Source: Chloroflexota bacterium (GTDB taxonomy: Bacteria; Chloroflexota; Chloroflexia; Chloroflexales; Roseiflexaceae). From it: a DNA stretch of 56,583 nucleotides. The stretch lies in NCBI GenBank assembly GCA_013388755.1, contig JACAEQ010000130.1, forward strand, positions 1-56,583, in the 5' to 3' direction. The translations under genes were made by a program, and so were the position numbers. Shown piece by piece: positions 52,574-56,583 of this stretch. The first letter of the stretch is position 1, and every line of letters begins with the position of its first letter. A model generated the notes under the pieces. It worked only from the letters and a program-made list of their open reading frames with translations. It searched no databases and was not told where the DNA came from.

Positions 52574-53536
52574 TCAGCCGACGAATCGAGCAAGCGCCGT
52601 TTGCAGGTCCTGGTGCGTCTGCATGGCGCGCAGGTCAACCCCAAGACTGACCAGCGTCTGGGCGACTTCCGGGCGAATGCCAATCAGTATGACCTGGGCG
52701 CCAAGTAACCGCGCTGCATGCGTCACCTCCAGGAGTCCACGCGACACGTGGGTGTCTACGACCGGGACGCCGGTGAGATCGATGAGTAAGTGCCGGGCTT
52801 TGCGTTGTTGGATTGCCGTAAGCGCCTGTTCGCGCATCTGCTGTAACCGGCTGCTGTCCAGCGCGCCGACAAGCGGCATGACCAGTGCGGTACGTGCGAC
52901 GGGAAGGATCGGGACGCTCAGTTCGCGGATTGCTTCGCGCTGCTGGGCCAGTTCCGCCAGAAGGGCGCGCTGTTCTGCCTCACGCTCCGTTACCCGAGAT
53001 AGCGCATCTTGCAACTCGGCTGTTCGCGCGGCCACCTGTTGCTCCAGGCCGGATTGAGCCTCGACCAGCGCAGTGTTTGTGCGGAGTGCCTGGTGAAGCG
53101 CCTCGTTGAGCTGGACATGGAACTGGAGCAGCAGCCAGAGGCTTATGCCCATGACCAGCAGGTTGCCGAAGATGTTCAGGATGTCGGCAACCTGCTCAGG
53201 AAGGGGATCAACGACAGTAAGATAACGTGCCGACACGGTAACGAACAGGGTGGTAGCCAGGCCGAGAAGGCCAAGGGTGCGTAAGCCACGCCCGTCAACA
53301 TAGGGCAATGCCAATGTAATTGACAGGAAAACACTGGCGACCAGTGGTGAGTACATATCGGGAAACAGCACGCCCAAAACGGCAATCAACCCCATCATTG
53401 AGATGCCGACGAGCAAACCAGGCATTGCCAGGGATGTCCGCCCGATCAAGCGACCGATGCCGATGAATATCAGTCCTTCGACTAGAATAGCGCCAACCAG
53501 AATCCAGAGAATGGGGAGAGAAAAACCAATTGCCAT
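52574..53536 (-). CDS. membrane STAS-domain (RsbR-like) protein
   Basis: A 320-aa protein with about six N-terminal membrane helices to residue 140, a coiled coil (about 150-200, LEQQVAARTAELQDALSRVT) and a C-terminal STAS domain. The STAS domain begins at about residue 205 (LSVPILPVARTALVMPLVGA, LLIDLTGVPVVDTHVSRGLL). Its layout resembles RsbR-type stressosome proteins, with Thr in VVDTHV where a phosphorylation site is expected, but it is a membrane form. The frame stays open for 57 codons upstream of the ATG at 53536, including another hydrophobic stretch (TWLIGISFSTAVIYGL), so the true start may be an upstream non-ATG codon. Confidence 0.8.
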   Translation of the reverse strand: MAIGFSLPILWILVGAILVEGLIFIGIGRLIGRTSLAMPGLLVGISMMGLIAVLGVLFPDMYSPLVASVFLSITLALPYVDGRGLRTLGLLGLATTLFVTVSARYLTVVDPLPEQVADILNIFGNLLVMGISLWLLLQFHVQLNEALHQALRTNTALVEAQSGLEQQVAARTAELQDALSRVTEREAEQRALLAELAQQREAIRELSVPILPVARTALVMPLVGALDSSRLQQMREQALTAIQQRKARHLLIDLTGVPVVDTHVSRGLLEVTHAARLLGAQVILIGIRPEVAQTLVSLGVDLRAMQTHQDLQTALARFVG

Positions 53537-54091
53537 CAGACCGTAGATGACTGCGGTGCTAAAGCTGATCCCAATCAGCCATGTGAGAGTTCGGCGAAAG
53601 CGATGTGTCCGGTCATCGTGGTCACTGGTGATGATCTGCGCTGCGGTATGGCGCTTGCTCCCTGGCGGAAAATACGTGCAATATTGTGCCGGCGTGGCGG
53701 TTCCTGGCTAAATCACGGTGATTGTGTGATCGGGCTTCACCTCATTGCAATGAAACGATCCCATACAATCACTGTGTAGTGGCAAGTGCAACGATCATGG
53801 AGCACTAGATGGCCATCTGGCGTCAGACGACGGGGTCTATAACGTATGATAAAGTGTATCGTGGTATGCCGGGCGGCAGTATTGCAATTGTGTGTCGAGA
53901 TCAGACCAGAATGAGAGCATAGCAGGGTGACATCAGCGACATCCCTGTGCCACTGGCCTCAGAGGATGGTTACCATGGGAGGCCCCCCATGACACACATC
54001 CTTATTCGGGTAATGGAACTCGCCAGGATACCTTTGTATCGGACATTCATCCTGTTGCGGGAAATCAGAAGTAGACCATGGAGGATACGCC
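53537..54091. other. 555-bp divergent intergenic region
   Basis: The first 170 bases probably encode an N-terminal extension of the STAS protein (open, coding-like). The rest shows no convincing gene. A dyad with gtgacatcagcgacatccctgtgccac lies near 53927. GGAGG at about 54080 serves the macrodomain gene. Confidence 0.4.
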
Positions 54092-54637
54092 ATGCGCTTT
54101 GCAGTCGGTAATTCCATCCTGGAGTTGCTCCCGGGCAATATTGTGCTGCAGGATGTTGATGCCATCGTCAATGCCGCCAATGAAACCCTGGCCCCCGGCG
54201 GCGGCGTCAGCGGCGCCATCCATCGCGCCGCGGGGCCGCAGCTTGCGGAAGAGTGCGCCCGCATCGGCCACTGCCCGACCGGCGAGGCGCGGATGACCGC
54301 CGGGTATCGCCTGAAGGCGCGCCATGTCATTCACGCCGTTGGCCCTCGGTATGGCGCTCACCCGCGTGATGCCGAGTTACTCGCTTCTGCCTATCGCCAC
54401 GCGTTGCAACTGGCGGAGCAACACGGCCTCAGGAGTATCGCGTTCCCCTCCATCAGCACCGGAATCTATGGCTACCCGCTCGATCTGGCGGCACCAATTG
54501 CGCTGGCGACCTGCCGCGACTTTCTGCATAGTCATCCCGCTGTTGCGCTGGTGCGGTTCGTCCTCTTCGACGAGGAGACGCGCCTTGCCTACGAACATGC
54601 CGCGCGAACGATCGGCCTTGCGCCTGAGCCGGAGTAG
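54092..54637 (+). CDS. macrodomain protein (ADP-ribose binding or O-acetyl-ADP-ribose deacetylase)
   Basis: A 181-aa single macrodomain. DAIVNAANETLAPGGGVSGA carries the ligand-binding Asn and the glycine loop. ARHVIHAVGPRYG and FPSISTGIYGYPL are the other ribose- and phosphate-contacting strands. Members of this YmdB-like class hydrolyse O-acetyl-ADP-ribose or ADP-ribosyl groups; the exact substrate is unknown. GGAGG lies seven bases before the ATG. Confidence 0.93.
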   Translation: MRFAVGNSILELLPGNIVLQDVDAIVNAANETLAPGGGVSGAIHRAAGPQLAEECARIGHCPTGEARMTAGYRLKARHVIHAVGPRYGAHPRDAELLASAYRHALQLAEQHGLRSIAFPSISTGIYGYPLDLAAPIALATCRDFLHSHPAVALVRFVLFDEETRLAYEHAARTIGLAPEPE

Positions 54638-54825
54638 CCGTGGCACGCGGTTTGCCGGCGATGAAAAGGAACGTTGACCGCTCTGACGTTCAACGTTCCA
54701 CCGCCGGAAGCGTATAATACCCGTGCACTGTGTGTCCTCCGGCGTGCGGGACCTCTTGCGGGTGGGGTTTGCGTCGTGCGACGGGTGTACCGCCACAGGA
54801 GCGAAAGAAACGGGAGAGCGGCACC

Positions 54826-56250
54826 ATGAAGATCTATCGCAACCATATCGGCGGAACCTGGATGGAATCGCTGGCGCGCCGGCACGTGCCAAACAACAAT
54901 CCCGCCGACACGCGCGACATTGTTGGCGAGGTACCGCTCTCAACGGCCGACGAGGCGACTGCCGCCGTTGAAGTTGCCGCCCATGCCTTCCTTGCCTGGC
55001 GTCGTGTTCCTGTGCCAGAACGTGGCGCGATCATTGCGCGTGTGGCACTCCTGCTGGCGGCGCGTGCCGATCACGTGGCGTGCGCGCTTACGCGCGAGCA
55101 GGGCAAGATCCTGGCCGAGGCGCGTGCCGAAGTGCAACGCGCCGTTCGTTACGCCGAGCAGTGCGCCGCCATGGCTACCTCTTCCAGTGGCGTTACGGTT
55201 CCACACCGTACCGTCGAATGTCTCGGCTATACCACACGCCGCCCGGCCGGCGTCGTAGCCTTGCTGGCCTCGTGGGCAATGCCGGTGGCTCAGCCGCTCC
55301 TGCACCTGGCAGCGGCACTGGCAGCCGGTAATACGGTGGTGCTGAAGCCGGATCTGCGCACGCCGGAAACGGCTGAAATGCTGGTGCAGTGCTTCGTTGA
55401 CGCTGGCGCACCCTCTGGTGTCGTGAATCTGGTGCATGGCGCGGATGACGAGGTCGCCGCAACATTGATCGACCACCCTGTGGTGCGCATTGTAACCTTC
55501 AGTGGCGCACGCGCCGGCGCCGTGGCAGTGCAACGCCGTGCCGCCGCGCGCGGCGTTCGCGTGCTGTGTGAGAGTGACAGCGCCAATCCGGTGGTCGTTC
55601 TGGAAGATGCCGATCTTGACCGTGCGCTGGCAGCGGTACTGGCCGGCGCCTATGGCAATGCCGGCCAGTCGATCACGGCTACGAAGCGTGTCGTGCTGCT
55701 GCACCCGGTCGCGGACGCGTTTCTTGAGGCCCTTGTGGCGCGTGCCGGCGCATTGCGCCTGGGCAGCGGTCTGGATGAAGGTGTCACGATGGGTCCGTGC
55801 ATTGATGAGGCGCAGCTGCAGCAGGCGCTCGCCAGCGTGCGCAACGCGCAGGAAAAGGGCGCCGAATTGCTCTGCGGTGGTACGCGGGTCGTTGATGGGC
55901 CGCTGGCGAATGGCTTCTTTCTCCGCCCGACCGTGCTCGATCGCGTCCAACCGGAGATGCGTGTCGTCCATACGCCAGCCCCTGGCCCGGTCCTGGCGGT
56001 GACGCGCGTCGAGAGCTTCGCCGAGGTGGTTGCGCTCGTTAATCAGCCGCCCGGCAGCACCGTGGCCGGTGTCCATACCCGCGACGGCGCGCGCATGTTC
56101 CGCTCCATCGATGCCATTGACGCCGTTGCCGTTGCCGTCAACGCGCCTACGACGATTGATGACCTGGCATCACCACCAGTTGAGTTCCTGCTCGATTTCT
56201 TCAGCGCGACGCGCACCGTCTCGATTGATTATGGCGAGTCGCGCTTCTGA
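54826..56250 (+). CDS. aldehyde dehydrogenase homologue lacking catalytic Cys
   Basis: A 474-aa ALDH-superfamily protein with the overall order intact: NNNPADTRDIVG, ALTREQGKIL, AAGNTVVLKP (NAD-binding Lys174), CES (Glu249 at the general-base position), and VVLEDADLDRA. The nucleophile motif GQ-x-C-x-A reads GQSITA, so the Cys is Ile283. The oxyanion Asn of W-N-x-P is Ala151 (SWAMP). Both changes should abolish normal ALDH activity. The rest is not decayed. It may have a binding or regulatory role or a changed chemistry. The ATG at 54826 is preferred. Confidence 0.85.
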   Translation: MKIYRNHIGGTWMESLARRHVPNNNPADTRDIVGEVPLSTADEATAAVEVAAHAFLAWRRVPVPERGAIIARVALLLAARADHVACALTREQGKILAEARAEVQRAVRYAEQCAAMATSSSGVTVPHRTVECLGYTTRRPAGVVALLASWAMPVAQPLLHLAAALAAGNTVVLKPDLRTPETAEMLVQCFVDAGAPSGVVNLVHGADDEVAATLIDHPVVRIVTFSGARAGAVAVQRRAAARGVRVLCESDSANPVVVLEDADLDRALAAVLAGAYGNAGQSITATKRVVLLHPVADAFLEALVARAGALRLGSGLDEGVTMGPCIDEAQLQQALASVRNAQEKGAELLCGGTRVVDGPLANGFFLRPTVLDRVQPEMRVVHTPAPGPVLAVTRVESFAEVVALVNQPPGSTVAGVHTRDGARMFRSIDAIDAVAVAVNAPTTIDDLASPPVEFLLDFFSATRTVSIDYGESRF

Positions 56251-56281
56251 TATGCATACGTGCCTGCTTTCATGGCGCGTC

Positions 56282-56327
56282 ATACCCGGTTGCATTCAGA
56301 CATACAACTATCAGTAGCGACGGCATG
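56282..56327. repeat. 46-bp dispersed repeat, copy 2
   Basis: Matches 5091-5136 over 46 bases with about five differences and lies 31 bp after the ALDH-like stop. Confidence 0.7.
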
Positions 56328-56469
56328 ATACTGCTGGCAGATCCGGGTACGCGGGCCTCTGGCCCGCATGCGTCCAGGGCGCGCCGCGCCGGGCGTTGGC
56401 CCGGAGGCGCGAAATCATTCGCCGCGCTCATACCGGATGTTATTCTTAAAGACCATCAACCGCTTTAGA
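56328..56469. other. intergenic with 7-bp hairpin
   Basis: Gcgggcc (56351-56357) and ggcccgc (56361-56367) form a short stem with a 3-nt loop, a possible weak terminator for the ALDH-like gene. The region from 56251 to the window end contains no gene. Confidence 0.45.
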
Positions 56470-56583
56470 GCCTATCCGAAAACCAGATGGTCAATGTCAT
56501 TGCGAGCGCGAGCGAAGCAATCTCCTCTCGCGCCGGTAGATTGCTTCAGCCACGCTGCGCTCGCTGCAGGCTGTCGCTGGCGC
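56470..56583. repeat. 154-bp element, copy C, cut by window end
   Basis: Starts gcctatccgaaaac like copy A and matches it closely for the available 114 bases, including the cattgcgagcgcgagcg body. The right end lies beyond the window. Confidence 0.85.

Overview
This is a GC-rich (roughly 60-65%) bacterial chromosomal window. The gene content suggests a filamentous or related Chloroflexota of class Chloroflexia. That placement is an inference from the combination of a dgt-dnaG-rpoD cluster, an aerobic CO-dehydrogenase-like molybdoenzyme operon, TgpA-type transglutaminase, LLM oxidoreductase, WD40/XRE proteins and many dispersed palindromic repeats; no 16S gene is present. The first 46 bases are a pure C run, almost certainly a contig-end artefact.

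Layout. 0-5 kb: deoxynucleoside kinase and phosphohexomutase (minus), tRNA-Glu (minus), serA (plus). 5-18 kb: a long minus-strand block with a small membrane protein, dGTPase, DnaG primase, the housekeeping sigma factor, a membrane J-domain protein, a GH5 lipoprotein, MobA and two orphan complex-I-like membrane subunits; a 7Fe ferredoxin and a Crp-family regulator close the block. 18-25 kb: secreted M1 peptidase, then an operon of FAD, 2Fe-2S and molybdopterin subunits of a xanthine-dehydrogenase-family enzyme with a MoaD-like protein and a DUF429-like protein. 25-32 kb: acyl-CoA dehydrogenase, uracil-DNA glycosylase, a receiver-histidine kinase protein divergent from tatD, and a TgpA-type transglutaminase. 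32-34.5 kb: an accessory patch with a small candidate clan-CD (caspase-like) protein, a CxxC protein and an OB-fold-like protein. 34.9-42 kb: LLM oxidoreductase, acylphosphatase, PhoU, ECF-type sigma factor, mini-metalloprotease, GH18, TPR protein and M42 peptidase. 42-48 kb: PolX-N-terminal-like HhH protein, SUKH-like protein, FHA/ZU5-like membrane protein, SLAC1-family transporter. 47.7-52.6 kb: a decaying defence-type patch beside tRNA-Arg, with a broken vapC, an orphan PglX-like adenine methyltransferase ending inside a heptamer repeat, a truncated higA and a truncated XRE-WD40 gene. 52.6 kb to end: membrane STAS protein, macrodomain protein, and an aldehyde-dehydrogenase homologue that has lost its catalytic Cys and Asn.

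The most unusual signals are: (1) a 154-bp terminal-inverted-repeat element present in four places, one inverted and internally duplicated; (2) the putative caspase-like/CxxC gene pair at 32.1-33.1 kb; (3) the ALDH pseudoenzyme; (4) the recombination scar joining 5' pieces of higA and an XRE-WD40 gene next to an orphan methyltransferase and a tRNA; (5) orphan NuoN-like and NuoH-like subunits coupled to mobA; (6) a recurring extended -10 motif (TGnTACAAT) six or seven bases before start codons, suggesting leaderless transcripts.
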